A stretch of DNA of 64,000 nucleotides from Robiginitomaculum sp. (GCA_002733605.1 NVWK01000002.1:124001-188000); one strand, 5' to 3'; numbered from the stretch's first letter, positions 1 through 10,994 are shown. Numbers and translations: made by a program. The notes: generated by a model not told the origin, from the letters alone.

Positions 1-718
1 CCGTCCAGACAATGCTGGCGCGGTTGCCCGTCAACGGTAAGATTGCAAATGGCCCCGAAGGCAGGAACAATTCATGCGCGATACCTTCATGCGGCAGTTC
101 ATGTTCAACCGTCGTCACAATCGCTTTTTGATGACATGGCCAACTGCTCACACCAATCCCTGCCAGTTTGCGGATAAAGGAATTACGCCCATCAGCGGCA
201 ACCAACAGGTTAGCACTGAGAACTTTACCATCCTCAAAACGGATACTGACTTTATCCGCACCTGCCTCAAAGCTCGCAACCCGCACAGGCGCAATCCATG
301 TAATATTTTTTACCTTTTTGGTTTGCTTATGCAAGGCATGGCGCATCCTACGGTTTTCCACCATATAGCCCAGCGGTTCCCCGTCATTAGCCTCGGAAAT
401 CTGGGCGCTATCAAAAAACAGATTGAGCGGCGAAGGCGCTTTGCCAGCCTGCCCGTCACTCACTAAAATTTTATGGATCGGCCCCGCATGACTATCCTCA
501 CCCTCGACCAACGCGTCCGCGACCCCAAGGGCCCGCATCATCCGAAAACTGGCCGTCGCAATCGCTGATGCCCGTCCATCATGGGTATCCGCCAATTGGT
601 CAGACGGTTCCGCGATATCAATCACACCGATTTTAAACCCGGCCTGTGCACAGGCCAAAGCCGCCGTCAGACCCACAAGCCCGCCCCCAACAATCAGCAC
701 ATCAAAATCAGTTTTCAT
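1..718 (-). CDS. UbiH/UbiF-family FAD-dependent hydroxylase (3' end cut by window)
   Basis: This is the N-terminal ~239 residues of a flavoprotein monooxygenase of the UbiH/COQ6 group, which hydroxylates the aromatic ring of ubiquinone precursors at the inner membrane. The protein opens MKTDFDVLIVGGGLVGLTAA, a classic Rossmann dinucleotide-binding motif (GxGxxG). A second FAD/NADPH motif (VAADGRNS) lies near residue 170. The ATG at 718 is the first Met before the FAD motif. The gene runs off the left edge, so its C-terminal half is missing. It is about 130 bp downstream of pnp, behind a terminator, so it is probably a separate transcript. A second family member lies at 27240-28430. Which ring position it hydroxylates cannot be told from this fragment. 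Confidence 0.85.
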   Translation of the reverse strand, partial: MKTDFDVLIVGGGLVGLTAALACAQAGFKIGVIDIAEPSDQLADTHDGRASAIATASFRMMRALGVADALVEGEDSHAGPIHKILVSDGQAGKAPSPLNLFFDSAQISEANDGEPLGYMVENRRMRHALHKQTKKVKNITWIAPVRVASFEAGADKVSIRFEDGKVLSANLLVAADGRNSFIRKLAGIGVSSWPCHQKAIVTTVEHELPHEGIAHELFLPSGPFAILPLTGNRASIVWT

Positions 719-790
719 ACGGGCATTTTATGCGGGTTTAATATCCGCGTCCATCCCTGTTTACCAAATATGGCATTTTGCATGACACAT

Positions 791-816
791 AAAAAAGACC
801 CGCACGAGGCGGGCCT
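791..816 (-). terminator. Rho-independent terminator of pnp
   Basis: On the minus strand a 7-bp stem (GGCCCGC pairing with GCGGGTC, one G-T wobble) with a 5-nt loop is followed directly by six T residues. It lies about 30 nt past the pnp stop codon and should end the pnp transcript before the UbiH-like gene. Confidence 0.8.
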
Positions 817-845
817 TCATTTCTTTTTACTAAAGGAGGTAAGAC

Positions 846-2969
846 CTAGTCTTCGCCGCCTTCTTCAATTTCTTCGCCAGTTTCCTGATCAACAACTTTC
901 ATGGACAGGCGAACCTTGCCACGATTATCAAAGCCCATAAGTTTGACTTTTACTTCGTCGCCTTCTTTAACGTAATCAGATGGGTGGTTCACACGCTCCT
1001 GAGCGATTTGGCTCACATGGACAAGACCATCGCGCTTACCGAAGAAGTTCACGAATGCACCGAAGTCCATCACTTTAACGACTTTACCTGTGTAGATCAC
1101 ACCCGCTTCCGGTTCAGCCGTTAGTCCGATAATCCACTCTTTCGCAGCTTCGATAGATTGCTGGTCATTAGAGGCGATTTTGATCGTACCGTCGTCTTCA
1201 ACACTGACGCGCGCGCCAGTCACTTCAACGATTTCGCGGATCACTTTACCGCCAGTGCCAATCACGTCACGGATTTTATCAACCGGAATTTTGATGGTTT
1301 CGATACGCGGTGCAAATTCACCCACATCACCACGGCTCTCGTCAAGAGCTTTGGACATTTCATCGAGGATGTGTAGACGTCCGCCGTGCGCTTGTGTCAA
1401 AGCATCTTTCATAATGTCCAGAGTAATACCGGCGATTTTGATGTCCATTTGCAATGACGTAATACCATCAGCCGTACCAGCCACTTTAAAGTCCATATCA
1501 CCAAGATGATCTTCATCACCAAGGATATCGGACAGGATCGCAATGCCGTCACCGTCTTTGATAAGACCCATAGCAATACCTGAAACAGGTTTTGTGATCG
1601 GCACACCGGCGTCCATAAGAGCAAGTGAACACCCACACACAGTCGCCATAGAGGACGAACCATTTGATTCCATAATTTCGGAAACCAGACGGATTGTGTA
1701 CGGGAACTCTTCATTGCTTGGCAGAACGGCCTGCAAAGCACGCCATGCCAATTTACCATGACCCATTTCACGACGGTTGGTGCCGCCCATACGGCCAGCT
1801 TCACCCACAGAATATGGAGGGAAGTTATAGTGCAACATGAATTTGTTTTTGATCGTGCCTGTAAGCTGATCAACAAATTGCTCGTCATCAGATGTACCCA
1901 AAGTCGCTACACAAAGCGCTTGTGTTTCGCCGCGTGTAAACAGGGCGGAGCCATGGGTGCGTGGCAACAAGCCAACTTCACCAACGATTGGACGTACCTG
2001 ATCAAGTTTACGACCATCAATCCGTTTACCGGTTTTAATCACGGAAGAGCGCACAACGCCACTTTCGAGAGATTTGAACACGTCGGAAAATACATTTTCG
2101 GCCATGCCGTCAGGATTTTCTTCGGAAGCTTTCAACTCGGCACCTTTTGCACGGGCTTCACCAAGCGCAGCAACGCGCTCCATTTTGTCGGTAAGTTTGT
2201 AAGCCGCTTTGATGTCTTTTTCCAAAAGTTTCTTCATGGTTTTTTGCTCAGCTGAATAATCAGGCGCAGCGTAATCCCAAGGCTCTTTCGCCGCTTTTTC
2301 GGCCAATTCGATGATCGCATCAATCACAGGCTGATACCCGTCATGTGCCGCCATAACAGCGCCGAGCATAATATCTTCAGATAATTCTTTCGCTTGTGAT
2401 TCCACCATCATCACAGCGTCAACCGTACCGGCGACAACCAGATCAAGCTCGCTGTCTTCCGTTTGCGCGATCGTTGGCTGCAACACATATTCGCCGTCAA
2501 TATAGCCGACACGTGCGGCCGCAATCGGGCCCATAAACGGAATGCCTGAAAGGGTAATCGCCGCAGACGCCGCAATCATACCCAACACATCAGGTTCGTT
2601 TTCAAGATCGTGTTGCAATACAGTGATCACAACTTGAGTTTCATTTTTAAAACCTTTGACGAACAAAGGACGCAGAGGGCGGTCTGTCAGGCGGGCGATC
2701 AAAGTTTCGCGCTCTGTCGGACGACCTTCGCGTTTAAAATAGCCACCTGGTACTTTACCGGCTGCATAAAATTTTTCTTGGTAGTTAACTGTCAGCGGGA
2801 AAAAGCTTTGTCCCGGTTTTTCTTTACGCGACGCACATACGGTCGCCAGTAATACAGTTTCGCCGTACGTGGCCAAAACGGCACCATCAGCTTGACGGGC
2901 CATGCCGCCAGTTTCGAGTTTCAGGGTTTGTCCACCCCATTCAATTTCTACTGCGTGTTTATCAAACAT
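846..2969 (-). CDS. pnp: Polyribonucleotide nucleotidyltransferase (PNPase)
   Basis: A phosphorolytic 3'-5' exoribonuclease that degrades mRNA and helps process structured RNAs, working as a trimer and often in a degradosome with RNase E. The 707-residue length is normal. The domains run in order: first RNase PH domain (about 14-145), the alpha-helical PNPase linker (about 150-230), second RNase PH domain (about 310-450), a KH domain with the GxxG loop in [11 protein letters not shown] (about 555-610), and an S1 domain containing [16 protein letters not shown] (about 622-690). The tail is acidic. It sits directly after rpsO, the usual arrangement, separated by a hairpin that could act as a processing or attenuation site. 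Confidence 0.98.
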   Translation of the reverse strand: MFDKHAVEIEWGGQTLKLETGGMARQADGAVLATYGETVLLATVCASRKEKPGQSFFPLTVNYQEKFYAAGKVPGGYFKREGRPTERETLIARLTDRPLRPLFVKGFKNETQVVITVLQHDLENEPDVLGMIAASAAITLSGIPFMGPIAAARVGYIDGEYVLQPTIAQTEDSELDLVVAGTVDAVMMVESQAKELSEDIMLGAVMAAHDGYQPVIDAIIELAEKAAKEPWDYAAPDYSAEQKTMKKLLEKDIKAAYKLTDKMERVAALGEARAKGAELKASEENPDGMAENVFSDVFKSLESGVVRSSVIKTGKRIDGRKLDQVRPIVGEVGLLPRTHGSALFTRGETQALCVATLGTSDDEQFVDQLTGTIKNKFMLHYNFPPYSVGEAGRMGGTNRREMGHGKLAWRALQAVLPSNEEFPYTIRLVSEIMESNGSSSMATVCGCSLALMDAGVPITKPVSGIAMGLIKDGDGIAILSDILGDEDHLGDMDFKVAGTADGITSLQMDIKIAGITLDIMKDALTQAHGGRLHILDEMSKALDESRGDVGEFAPRIETIKIPVDKIRDVIGTGGKVIREIVEVTGARVSVEDDGTIKIASNDQQSIEAAKEWIIGLTAEPEAGVIYTGKVVKVMDFGAFVNFFGKRDGLVHVSQIAQERVNHPSDYVKEGDEVKVKLMGFDNRGKVRLSMKVVDQETGEEIEEGGED

Positions 2970-3047
2970 TTCTTTTCGTCTTTCACATACATAGTCGCGA
3001 CCCTGTGCCGCAGACCATCTTCATTTTGCATATATCCTTATATGCAC

Positions 3048-3072
3048 AAAGACCGCCCTCATGGCGGCCTTT
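3048..3072 (-). terminator. Hairpin between rpsO and pnp
   Basis: On the minus strand AAAGGCCGCC pairs with GGCGGTCTTT over 10 bp (one wobble) around a 5-nt loop. It lies about 20 nt past the rpsO stop and about 80 nt before pnp. It could be an rpsO terminator with partial read-through or an RNase III/E processing hairpin; the sequence does not decide between these. Confidence 0.6.
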
Positions 3073-3091
3073 GCTTATTCATTTGGGCGGC

Positions 3092-3361
3092 CTAGCGGCG
3101 CAGTCCCAGTTTTGCGATTAGAGCCTGATAGCGGCTCGCATCTTTTTTATTCAAATAATCCAGCAGACTTCTGCGTTGGCTCACCATTGCCAAAAGGCCA
3201 CGGCGGGAATGATTATCTTTTTTGTTGGTTTTGAAGTGTTCGGTCAAATTAACAATCCGTTCTGTCAGGATGGCAACTTGGACTTCGGGTGAACCTGTAT
3301 CGCCTTTTGATTGGGCGTGTTCTTTTATTAGCGCAGCTTTGCGCTCTGGGGTAATCGACAT
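3092..3361 (-). CDS. rpsO: 30S ribosomal protein S15
   Basis: A primary-binding small-subunit protein that contacts the 16S rRNA central domain and forms an intersubunit bridge. At 89 residues it has the standard length, with the diagnostic [17 protein letters not shown] segment and the C-terminal DYLNKKD..RY region. The start is supported by AAGGAG about 7 nt upstream of the ATG. It is 18 nt downstream of truB and probably belongs to the truB-rpsO-pnp operon. Confidence 0.98.
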   Translation of the reverse strand: MSITPERKAALIKEHAQSKGDTGSPEVQVAILTERIVNLTEHFKTNKKDNHSRRGLLAMVSQRRSLLDYLNKKDASRYQALIAKLGLRR

Positions 3362-3379
3362 CGTATCTCCTTACATCGT

Positions 3380-4339
3380 TTACAAATTAAATACGCGTTT
3401 AGGACGTAAATGCCCGGCCCGCGCGTCACAAAGAGCAATCTCAACCCCCTCACACTCGGCCAGAACATAACGGCTCGCGTCCAAATCCCCGATTTGTCGG
3501 GGCCGAAACGCGGTCCTTAGCTCTGCAAAAGCGCTAGGGTGAACGAGGATTGCCCGTCCAAGCTTTAGATCAAACGCCTCGTCATCAGTAACGGCCAGAG
3601 CCGGGATGTCGTCCAGCGCGGTCGAAACTGCAAGGAGTGCGTCTAAAGCGCCGCCCTTATGTACCAATTCCTCCAACGCGTCTAGTGAAAAAGCGCAGTC
3701 GTTTTCCCCCTCAAGTGCAAATGGCCCCACGGAAATTCGCCGTAAATTGGCAACAGAACCCTCTGTCCCGAGCGCAAATGCCAAATCCCGTGCCAGTGAG
3801 CGAATATAGGTGCCTTTGCCGCAAAAAATGCGCAAAATGGCCATATCTTTCCCCACGTCAAGCACTTCAATATCATCAATACGTACTGGGCGGGGTTTCA
3901 TCTCGGGCGTTTCCCCCGCCCGCGCCAGATCATAAGCCCTTTGCCCGTCAATTTTGATCGCAGAATACACCGGCGGCGTCTGTAAAATTTCGCCAATAAA
4001 TTGGGGTAAAGCCGCCTCTATCTGGGCACGGTTGGGCCGCACATCGCTTGTGGCCACCACATCGCCTTCCGCGTCCAGCGTCGTTGTCCGTTCGCCCCAT
4101 TTGATCTCGCAATCATAAACTTTCTTGGATTCCACCAAAAAAGGCACGGTCTTGGTCGCATCACCGAGCGCAATCGGCAAAATCCCGCTCGCAAGCGGGT
4201 CGAGCGTGCCCGCATGACCTGCTTTTTGGGCCTGATAGAGCCAACGGACTTTGCCCACCGCCTGTGTCGATGTCATTCCGTAAGGTTTATCAAAATTCAC
4301 CCAGCCATGCACCGGATTGCCTTTTCTACGTCTTGCCAT
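3380..4339 (-). CDS. truB: tRNA pseudouridine(55) synthase
   Basis: Converts U55 in the T-loop of nearly all tRNAs to pseudouridine. The 319-residue protein carries the family motif [16 protein letters not shown] with the catalytic aspartate (D47 in this reading), preceded by the N-terminal [11 protein letters not shown] block, and has the [10 protein letters not shown] and [11 protein letters not shown] motifs. A C-terminal PUA-like region follows. It lies between the rbfA/membrane-protein genes and rpsO, as in most proteobacteria. Confidence 0.97.
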   Translation of the reverse strand: MARRRKGNPVHGWVNFDKPYGMTSTQAVGKVRWLYQAQKAGHAGTLDPLASGILPIALGDATKTVPFLVESKKVYDCEIKWGERTTTLDAEGDVVATSDVRPNRAQIEAALPQFIGEILQTPPVYSAIKIDGQRAYDLARAGETPEMKPRPVRIDDIEVLDVGKDMAILRIFCGKGTYIRSLARDLAFALGTEGSVANLRRISVGPFALEGENDCAFSLDALEELVHKGGALDALLAVSTALDDIPALAVTDDEAFDLKLGRAILVHPSAFAELRTAFRPRQIGDLDASRYVLAECEGVEIALCDARAGHLRPKRVFNL

Positions 4340-4804
4340 TTAAGTCTGCTTTTCTTTAATCAGGCCATACAAGCCACATGAATACAACATACCCAGCACA
4401 AACACATACAAAGACAGAAACCCGTGAAAAGCATGGAAGGACGTATTCCAATCCCAGCAAGACGAGAGGAATAAGGGTAGAAAAATCACCCCCCTCACCA
4501 CAAATATAACCGCTGTAACAGCCAATACAGTTCTCAGCAGCGGTAATTTACGCAACACGCCTGCACCAGACAAAGCATAAGCCGCCCAAACACATAACAC
4601 ACCCGCAATTACCAATGTGCTCACAGGTGCCAGCCAGGTCCTTTGTCTGGCCGACTCGACAACCAAATCGGGGGCGCCTAAGAATCTTATCCATTCAGGG
4701 CCCGCGATAAGACCCATAATATGCACGATTGCGCCAACAAGAACGCCAATGGCCCCAATGATGAACGCGAACTGGCCGAGCCTATAGGGACTATTCGGCT
4801 TCAT
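4340..4804 (-). CDS. Small four-helix inner membrane protein, unknown function
   Basis: I do not recognise a family. The protein is about 154 residues with four clear hydrophobic segments (about 12-35, 60-82, 88-112 and 124-147), consistent with an integral membrane protein. The ATG at 4804 overlaps the end of rbfA by 14 nt and is preferred over a TTG 21 nt further upstream. It ends directly against truB, so it is embedded in the rbfA-truB operon and probably translationally coupled to rbfA. Such an insertion between rbfA and truB is not part of the common arrangement, and nothing in the sequence ties it to ribosome maturation. Confidence 0.7.
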   Translation of the reverse strand: MKPNSPYRLGQFAFIIGAIGVLVGAIVHIMGLIAGPEWIRFLGAPDLVVESARQRTWLAPVSTLVIAGVLCVWAAYALSGAGVLRKLPLLRTVLAVTAVIFVVRGVIFLPLFLSSCWDWNTSFHAFHGFLSLYVFVLGMLYSCGLYGLIKEKQT

Positions 4805-5198
4805 CTTTACGCAAATCACGCACAATATTGGGGTGAGACATCAAAACTTGCATGTCGGTGGCCGTCTGGAAGCTCACATCTGCTTCGAACCGCAAGCTGG
4901 GCGTAGAGCGCATTGTCATTTCACGTCCCAAACATCCGCGCAAAAATTTTGAACACCGGTTCAGCGCCACAATCACCTTCTCGGTTTCCACCCCGTCCCT
5001 TTGCCCGCCAAGAGGGGCCGCAAACACCCGCGCATGGCGCAAATCAGCCGAGGCCTGCACTTCGGAGATCGTTACAGACACCCCTTTTAAATCCGGGTCA
5101 CGCAAATCTTCACGTGCCAAAATATCCACCAACGCCCGGCGAATAACTTCACCGGCCTTCAGCTGTCTTTGACTTGGCTGTTTCGTTCTTTTTTTCAT
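4791..5198 (-). CDS. rbfA: 30S ribosome-binding factor A
   Basis: A late 30S maturation factor that binds near the 5' end of 16S rRNA. The 135-residue length is normal. It shows the RQLKAGEVIRRAL N-terminus, the DPDLKGVSVTISEV block and the RFEADVSF motif of the single KH-like domain. It follows infB by about 21 nt in the standard infB-rbfA-truB order and overlaps the next gene by 14 nt. Confidence 0.96.
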   Translation of the reverse strand: MKKRTKQPSQRQLKAGEVIRRALVDILAREDLRDPDLKGVSVTISEVQASADLRHARVFAAPLGGQRDGVETEKVIVALNRCSKFLRGCLGREMTMRSTPSLRFEADVSFQTATDMQVLMSHPNIVRDLRKDEAE

Positions 5199-5219
5199 GC
5201 TCGTCTTTTCAGAACCGGC

Positions 5220-7754
5220 TTAATCCAGTTTCCGTTTCAGGAACTCGACAGTAAAGCACTCGATCATATCACCTTTACGCAGATCGTGATAACCTTCAAA
5301 GCCCATACCACATTCCATGCCGGCATTGACCTTCGCAACTTCTTCCTTGAAGCGTTTCAAAGTGGAAAGCTCGCCTTCGTGAATGACAATGTCATCACGT
5401 AACAAGCGTACACCTGCACCACGTTCGACTTTGCCTTCGGTCACTTTACAACCCGCAATTTTGCCCAATTTGGTAATGTCGAACACTTCGAGAATTTCGG
5501 CGTAGCCGATGAATGTCTCTTTGCGTTCCGGCTCCAACATGCCTTCCAGCACGCCTTTCACATCATCCAGCAAATCATAAATAACCGAGTAATAGCGAAT
5601 TTCTACGCCTTCTTTTTCAGCCAGCGCTTTCGCCTGACGGTTAGCCCGTACATTAAAGGCCAGCACAGGCGCGCCCGAAGTTTTCGCCAGCATGATATCG
5701 CTTTCATTGATACCGCCGACAGCACCATGAATAACCTTTGCATGCACATCTTCATTCCCAAGCCCTTCAAGAGAGCTGCGAATAGCTTCGACAGAGCCTT
5801 GCACATCGCCCTTAACAAGAACCAGCATTTCGTCGATCTGCTTGTCTTTCAAGCGCGCCAGCATTTGTTCCATAGTCGCTTGCGCACCACCAATACTGCT
5901 GCCTTGTTTACTCTTGCGTACACGATATTCGGTAATTTCACGGGCTTTCGCCTCATCTTTAACAACCGCAAACGGTTCCCCCGGCGCAGGCGCGCCGTTC
6001 AGGCCTAGAATTTCGACAGGCATAGACGGGCCCGCGCTCTTAAGCCGCGCATCCCGCTCGTCGGTCAACGCTTTGACCTTACCCCAATGATCTCCGGCAA
6101 CAACCACATCGCCTGGTTTCAACGTCCCGCGTTTAATCAAAACCGTCGCCACAGGGCCACGACCTTTTTCAACTTTAGACTCGATCACCAAACCATCCGC
6201 CTTACGATCCGGATTTGCTTTCAAATCCAGAATTTCAGCCTGCAAGACAATCGCTTCCGCAAGTTCGTCAAGCCCGGTTTTCTTCAACGCAGACACAAGA
6301 ACAACCTGCACATCCCCTGACATGCTCTCGGTAATCACTTCATGTTGCAACAAATCTGTTTCAATTTTCTGTGGGTTGGCCTCATAGGCATCCATCTTGT
6401 TGATCGCCACAATAATCGACGTCCCGGCAGCTTTCGCGTATTTGATAGACTCGATCGTTTGCGGTTTAATGCCGTCATCCGCAGCCACCACCAAAACGAC
6501 AATATCCACAGCCGCCGCCCCGCGTGTACGCATGGCAGAAAACGCCGCATGTCCGGGTGTATCCAGAACTGTAATCGCTTCACCGGTTTTCAACTGTAAT
6601 TGGTAGGCCCCAATATGCTGGGTAATGCCGCCCGCTTCACCACTGACGACATCCGTTGAGCGCAACGCATCCAAAAGACTGGTTTTGCCGTGATCCACAT
6701 GACCCATGATCGCAATCACCGGTGCACGTGGCTTCAGTGTCGCTTCATCATCTATATCTGTCGCTACGAAATTTTCTTCCACATCGGACTCGGAAACCCG
6801 TTTCACCGTATGGCCAAAATCTTCGACAATCAATTGCGCCGTATCCGCATCCAGCACATCATCGGCGGTTGCCATTGTGCCTTCTTGCATCAAATACTTA
6901 ATCACGTCGACCGTGCGTTCCGACATCCGGTTGGCCAGATCGGCAACCGTAATCGCTTCGGGAATAGTCACTTCGCGGTAGACTTTGTCTTTACCGGAAC
7001 GCCCACCCGAACGACGCTCTTTTTCCCGCTGACGGGCACGGCGCATAGAGGCCAATGAACGTTGGCGATCATCATCCCCTGCCAAAGCACTGACAATTGT
7101 CAATTTACCCCGGCGACGACCATGATCCTCATTACGTGAGCGGCTCGGCTTGGTCGGTTGCTGACGCGCGCGTTTAACACGGCCACCAGCAGCTTCCAGA
7201 GCACTTTTCTCGGAGACAGGCGCCACAGGCTTATCGCGACGACCCGTATCGATTTTGGTCTCGGCTTGATATTGTTCAGCTTGCGCTTCATGGGCAGCGC
7301 GTTCGGCTTCCACAGCCCGCTCTGCCTCATGCGCCGCTTCAGTAACACGTTTGGCGTCTAAAGCTTTACGGTCTTCTTCGGCACGAACTTGGCGGGCTTC
7401 TTCTTCGGCCTTGCGCACTTCATCGCGTGCAGTACGCTCGGCTTGTGCTTTCCCCACCGCCTCTTGGCGTTTCACATATTCTTCTTTGGATAAACCCAAA
7501 CGTGCGGCCGCAGCCGCAATCAAATCCGTTTTCGGTTTTGCAGGCACAGACGCGATAGCTCCTAACGCGACCTTCGACGCGGCACCAACCGCTCCGGGTG
7601 CACCCACAAGTCTGCGTTTTTTCTTTTGAACAACAACAGCCTTCATTCGACCACCGGAGAAACCCGGGCGTGCGTTTCCACCACCTGAACCTTTGTTCAA
7701 GCCTAAGGGCCGGGAAGGGCCACCTTTTGGGGTTTTATCGTTCGTATCACTCAT
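5220..7754 (-). CDS. infB: Translation initiation factor IF-2
   Basis: A GTPase that places initiator fMet-tRNA on the 30S subunit and promotes subunit joining. It is 844 residues. A basic, low-complexity N-terminus is followed by a charged Glu/Ala/Arg-rich predicted coiled coil (about 85-170), an IF2_N domain, and a GTPase domain with G1 [10 protein letters not shown] near residue 350, G3 DTPGH and G4 NKMD. The C-terminal domains end in [15 protein letters not shown]. It is the fourth gene of the rimP-nusA-ylxR-infB-rbfA cluster, about 108 nt from the preceding gene, a gap that contains a GGGCGAAAGCCC hairpin without a T-run. Confidence 0.98.
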   Translation of the reverse strand: MSDTNDKTPKGGPSRPLGLNKGSGGGNARPGFSGGRMKAVVVQKKKRRLVGAPGAVGAASKVALGAIASVPAKPKTDLIAAAAARLGLSKEEYVKRQEAVGKAQAERTARDEVRKAEEEARQVRAEEDRKALDAKRVTEAAHEAERAVEAERAAHEAQAEQYQAETKIDTGRRDKPVAPVSEKSALEAAGGRVKRARQQPTKPSRSRNEDHGRRRGKLTIVSALAGDDDRQRSLASMRRARQREKERRSGGRSGKDKVYREVTIPEAITVADLANRMSERTVDVIKYLMQEGTMATADDVLDADTAQLIVEDFGHTVKRVSESDVEENFVATDIDDEATLKPRAPVIAIMGHVDHGKTSLLDALRSTDVVSGEAGGITQHIGAYQLQLKTGEAITVLDTPGHAAFSAMRTRGAAAVDIVVLVVAADDGIKPQTIESIKYAKAAGTSIIVAINKMDAYEANPQKIETDLLQHEVITESMSGDVQVVLVSALKKTGLDELAEAIVLQAEILDLKANPDRKADGLVIESKVEKGRGPVATVLIKRGTLKPGDVVVAGDHWGKVKALTDERDARLKSAGPSMPVEILGLNGAPAPGEPFAVVKDEAKAREITEYRVRKSKQGSSIGGAQATMEQMLARLKDKQIDEMLVLVKGDVQGSVEAIRSSLEGLGNEDVHAKVIHGAVGGINESDIMLAKTSGAPVLAFNVRANRQAKALAEKEGVEIRYYSVIYDLLDDVKGVLEGMLEPERKETFIGYAEILEVFDITKLGKIAGCKVTEGKVERGAGVRLLRDDIVIHEGELSTLKRFKEEVAKVNAGMECGMGFEGYHDLRKGDMIECFTVEFLKRKLD

Positions 7755-7862
7755 ATCGTCTCACTTTAGCGTGATCGGCGTTTCATAACGACGCCACCGC
7801 GCTTTTACTTCAGGGCCGCAACCTAACGGGCTTTCGCCCAGTTGCAACTAAAATCAACCGTT

Positions 7863-8699
7863 CTACCCACTTGTTAGGCCATTTCCTTCTTGAGAAATGC
7901 CAGGTCCCTCTTGAGGAATGTCGGGCTCCTCTTGAGAAATATCAGGCTCGCGGCTCACATGTCGCCGTTTTGCAAACGGTACAAACTCCGGCTCATGTTC
8001 TTTATCCGTCCAGACATCGGGTATCAAATCCCGAAACCCGGCCAATCTTGACAATTCTACACGCAAAGCCCGTGCCAATCGCCCTTTTCGCACCGCCAAA
8101 TGCACCATATGTTCACGCCCCATGATTTGGCCAAGCTCGGTCGCATTAAAACACCCGATGACCGGAGCAGACAATTGCTCCATTTCATTCGCCACCGCTT
8201 TGGTGATAACCCGAATTTTAGAACGTCCGTCCTCGGATCCATCACTGGCTTCAACACGAAACGAAATCAACCCAGCCTGAGCCACACTGCGTACCTTGTC
8301 AAAACCGCTTTCCAACTCACCAGCCCGGTTCGCCATACCAAGCAAAGCCAGAACACGCCGCGACAAATGCTGTTCAATCAGATCGGCAAATCCGTCAGGC
8401 ACCTGCACCTTACGTTTCGCCGCACGGGCAAAAGCCTGTGTGCGAATAGCCGTCTCGACAGCTTCACGATTGGCAGCCACCCAGGCGCCGCGCCCGGGTA
8501 ATTTTGCAAACACGTCCGCCACCACATCCCCGTCCGGACTAAACGCCAAACGGATCATGCGCGCAGGATCCATCACCTCGCCGGACGCAATATCCTTACG
8601 CTCAGTAGATTTATGGCCATGGCCCCGCCCTGTGACAAACCCGTCTTCATCAGAGGGCGGTACAGGAACATCTGGCGTTATGTCTGAGGGATTACTCAA
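7863..8699 (-). CDS. YlxR/DUF448 RNA-binding protein fused to an L7Ae-like domain
   Basis: The protein has 278 residues. The N-terminal half matches DUF448 (YlxR/RnpM), with RMIRLAFSPDGDVV and LPGRGAWV; characterised relatives bind RNase P RNA. The second half (about 115-225) resembles a ribosomal L7Ae/L30e-type domain (RRVLALLGMANRAGELESG). This two-domain form between nusA and infB is usual in alphaproteobacteria. The start is a TTG whose bases overlap the nusA TGA stop (TTGA), indicating translational coupling. The C-terminus is a short repetitive tail encoded by three 21-bp repeats, listed separately. RNA binding is inferred from family knowledge. Confidence 0.88.
   Translation of the reverse strand: MSNPSDITPDVPVPPSDEDGFVTGRGHGHKSTERKDIASGEVMDPARMIRLAFSPDGDVVADVFAKLPGRGAWVAANREAVETAIRTQAFARAAKRKVQVPDGFADLIEQHLSRRVLALLGMANRAGELESGFDKVRSVAQAGLISFRVEASDGSEDGRSKIRVITKAVANEMEQLSAPVIGCFNATELGQIMGREHMVHLAVRKGRLARALRVELSRLAGFRDLIPDVWTDKEHEPEFVPFAKRRHVSREPDISQEEPDIPQEGPGISQEGNGLTSG
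7888..7950 (-). repeat. Three tandem 21-bp coding repeats
   Basis: Three imperfect 21-bp units (7888-7908, 7909-7929, 7930-7950) lie at the 3' end of the DUF448 gene. Each encodes a seven-residue acidic unit of the type (P)DISQEE, with Ser/Pro and Glu/Gly changes. Because the unit is a multiple of 3, copy number can vary without a frameshift. Confidence 0.85.
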
Positions 8700-10348
8700 G
8701 ACCCAAATACATCTTCCGCAGTTGGCGCTATATCTGCCCCGACAGCCACTTCGCTGTCTTCTTCGTCTTCCGCCTCGGCCTCTTCAAGTGCAGAAGCATC
8801 TATCCAGCCCGCTTTGACACGCGCCTGCATAATCATGGCTTGGGCTGCATCAGCCGACAAGCTGAAGCTTTCCAAAATTCCGTCTTCATGAATACGCTCG
8901 CCGTCTTTCATTTCATTATATCCGCGCAGATCATCCGGGATTAAACCCGCAACATCTTCAACCGTTTTCACATCGTTTTCACCGAAGACAACTGCCATAG
9001 GCAAGGTTACGCCTTCAACTTCAAGCACTGCGTCTTCAACACCGGACGCTTTACGCGCTTCGTCTTGCTCAAGCGCGAGTTTCTCGAGAAACTCGCGGGC
9101 ACGAGTTTGAAGTTCCTCTGTCGTCGCCTCGTCAAAACCTTCGATAGAAGACAATTCTTCCGGTGCCACATAGGCTACCTCTTCAAGAGTTTCAAAACTT
9201 TCGGCAATCAGAATTTGGGCAATCATTTCGTCTACATCAAGTGCAGCCATAAACAATGCTGAACGCTCTTTATATTCTTTCTGGCGACGTTCGCTTTCTT
9301 GCTCTTCATTCATGATATCAATCGCCCAACCGGACAATTGCGATGCCAAACGCACATTCTGGCCGCGGCGACCAATCGCGAGGGACAACTGATCATCCGG
9401 CACAACAACTTCGATACGGTTTTCTTCTTCGTCCATCACAACTTTGCTGACCTCGGCGGGTTGCAAAGCATTGACGATGAAGGTAGCCGCGTCATCATTC
9501 CACGGAATAATATCGATACGTTCGCCCTGTAATTCATTGACGACAGCCTGCACACGTGAACCACGCATACCCACACATGCGCCGACCGGATCAATAGAGC
9601 CGTCATTGGTGCGCACACCAATTTTAGCGCGCGATCCCGGATCACGGGCAACCGCAACAATTTCAATAATACCTTCATAAACTTCAGGCACTTCCTGCGC
9701 AAACAGAGCCGCCATAAATTGCGGATGAGAACGGGACAAGAAGATTTGCGAACCCCGTTGTTCCTCGCGCACATCATAGATATAGGCACGGATACGATCA
9801 CCATTTTTGACATTTTCACGCGGCAAAGTTTGCTCACGGCGAATCACGCCTTCGGCACGACCCAAATCAACAATGATGTGGCCATATTCAACCCGCTTGA
9901 CGATCCCGTTAACAATTTCGCCAATCCGGTCTTTATACTCCAGAAACTGACGAGCCCGTTCGGCTTCACGGACTTTTTGCATAATAACCTGCTTGGCCAT
10001 TTGCGACTGTACCCGACCAAATTCAATGGGAGGCAAAGGCGTCTCAAACGTAGTACCGATTTCCGCATCAGGATTATCAAGTTGTGCCGAAGCAAGATCA
10101 ATTTCAGCAGACTCGTTTTCGACCTCTTCCACAACCGTGATCACCCGTTTCAAATCCATCTCGCCCGTCACCGGGTTCAACTTGGCACGAATATCATTTT
10201 CCGCGCCATAACGTAGACCAGCCGCTTTCTGGATCGCTTCTTCAATCGCGCCTAGAACGATCTCTTTATCAATATTTTTTTCCTGTGCGACCGCGCCCGC
10301 AATTTGCAAAAGCTCTAACCGGTTTGCACTAATACCCAGAGTTGACAT
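8696..10348 (-). CDS. nusA: Transcription termination/antitermination factor NusA
   Basis: Binds RNA polymerase and nascent RNA, modulating pausing, termination and rRNA antitermination. The 550-residue protein has an N-terminal polymerase-binding domain (about 1-130), an S1 domain (about 135-200), and tandem KH domains with motifs VGACVGMRGSRVQ and AIGRRGQNVRLA. A long acidic C-terminal region holds helix-hairpin-helix-type repeats typical of alphaproteobacteria. Its ATG overlaps the rimP TAA (TAATG), and its TGA overlaps the next start, so rimP, nusA and ylxR are translationally coupled. Confidence 0.98.
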   Translation of the reverse strand: MSTLGISANRLELLQIAGAVAQEKNIDKEIVLGAIEEAIQKAAGLRYGAENDIRAKLNPVTGEMDLKRVITVVEEVENESAEIDLASAQLDNPDAEIGTTFETPLPPIEFGRVQSQMAKQVIMQKVREAERARQFLEYKDRIGEIVNGIVKRVEYGHIIVDLGRAEGVIRREQTLPRENVKNGDRIRAYIYDVREEQRGSQIFLSRSHPQFMAALFAQEVPEVYEGIIEIVAVARDPGSRAKIGVRTNDGSIDPVGACVGMRGSRVQAVVNELQGERIDIIPWNDDAATFIVNALQPAEVSKVVMDEEENRIEVVVPDDQLSLAIGRRGQNVRLASQLSGWAIDIMNEEQESERRQKEYKERSALFMAALDVDEMIAQILIAESFETLEEVAYVAPEELSSIEGFDEATTEELQTRAREFLEKLALEQDEARKASGVEDAVLEVEGVTLPMAVVFGENDVKTVEDVAGLIPDDLRGYNEMKDGERIHEDGILESFSLSADAAQAMIMQARVKAGWIDASALEEAEAEDEEDSEVAVGADIAPTAEDVFGS

Positions 10349-10887
10349 TAGATATCTCCTTTATCTTCGGCTGTTTCAGCCTGTTCTTTGGCCTGTTGGC
10401 CCGCTTTAATCAGTTCATCTGTAATGAGAAGCTTGGCTTCGCTGAGCCACGCAAATGGGATCAAGGCCGTTTCGTCCTCTTTTTCCAAATCCATAGCAAT
10501 ATTTTCACCGTCAACACCGGCGAGGATGCCGCGAAAACGCTTACGGCCTTCAACCAGCCGGTCAAGTTCTACACGCGCCAAAAGGCCACGATAGCGTTCA
10601 AAATGCGAAAGTTCCGTCAAAGGCCTGTCCAGTCCGGGCGACGACACTTCCAAAACATAGCCTTCATCAATCGGGTCTTCGACCTCGAACGTCGAGGACA
10701 GCTCTCGTGACAAACTGGCACAATCGGCCACGCTCATCTGCCCATCTGAGAGACGTTCAGCCATAATCTGCAAGGTCGAGCGTTTACCGCCCATGACCCG
10801 CACCCGTACAATTGCAAATCCCAGATCGGCCGCCACAGGCTCCGCAATCCCTAAAATCCGCTCATCCATTGTCGTTTTGGTTTTCAA
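10348..10887 (-). CDS. rimP: Ribosome maturation factor RimP
   Basis: Needed for maturation of the 30S subunit. The 179-residue protein has the N-terminal domain with [21 protein letters not shown] and a C-terminal SH3-like domain. The start is read as TTG at 10887 because GGAG lies 6 nt upstream of it; an ATG seven codons downstream is the alternative. It is the first gene of the rimP-nusA-ylxR-infB-rbfA operon, so the promoter should lie between it and the trmB terminator. Confidence 0.95.
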   Translation of the reverse strand: MKTKTTMDERILGIAEPVAADLGFAIVRVRVMGGKRSTLQIMAERLSDGQMSVADCASLSRELSSTFEVEDPIDEGYVLEVSSPGLDRPLTELSHFERYRGLLARVELDRLVEGRKRFRGILAGVDGENIAMDLEKEDETALIPFAWLSEAKLLITDELIKAGQQAKEQAETAEDKGDI

Positions 10888-10967
10888 AACTCACTCCATT
10901 TGCCATAACCCATCTCGGGTGCAGGCGATAAACCTAGCCAATTCAATTCTTCGCGAATTAAAGGCAC

Positions 10968-10994
10968 AAAAAAAACGGCCCCTTGTGAGGGCCG
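10968..10994 (-). terminator. Rho-independent terminator of trmB
   Basis: On the minus strand CGGCCC pairs with GGGCCG around a 7-nt loop, followed by an unbroken run of eight T. It lies about 120 nt downstream of trmB and separates it from the rimP operon. Confidence 0.88.
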
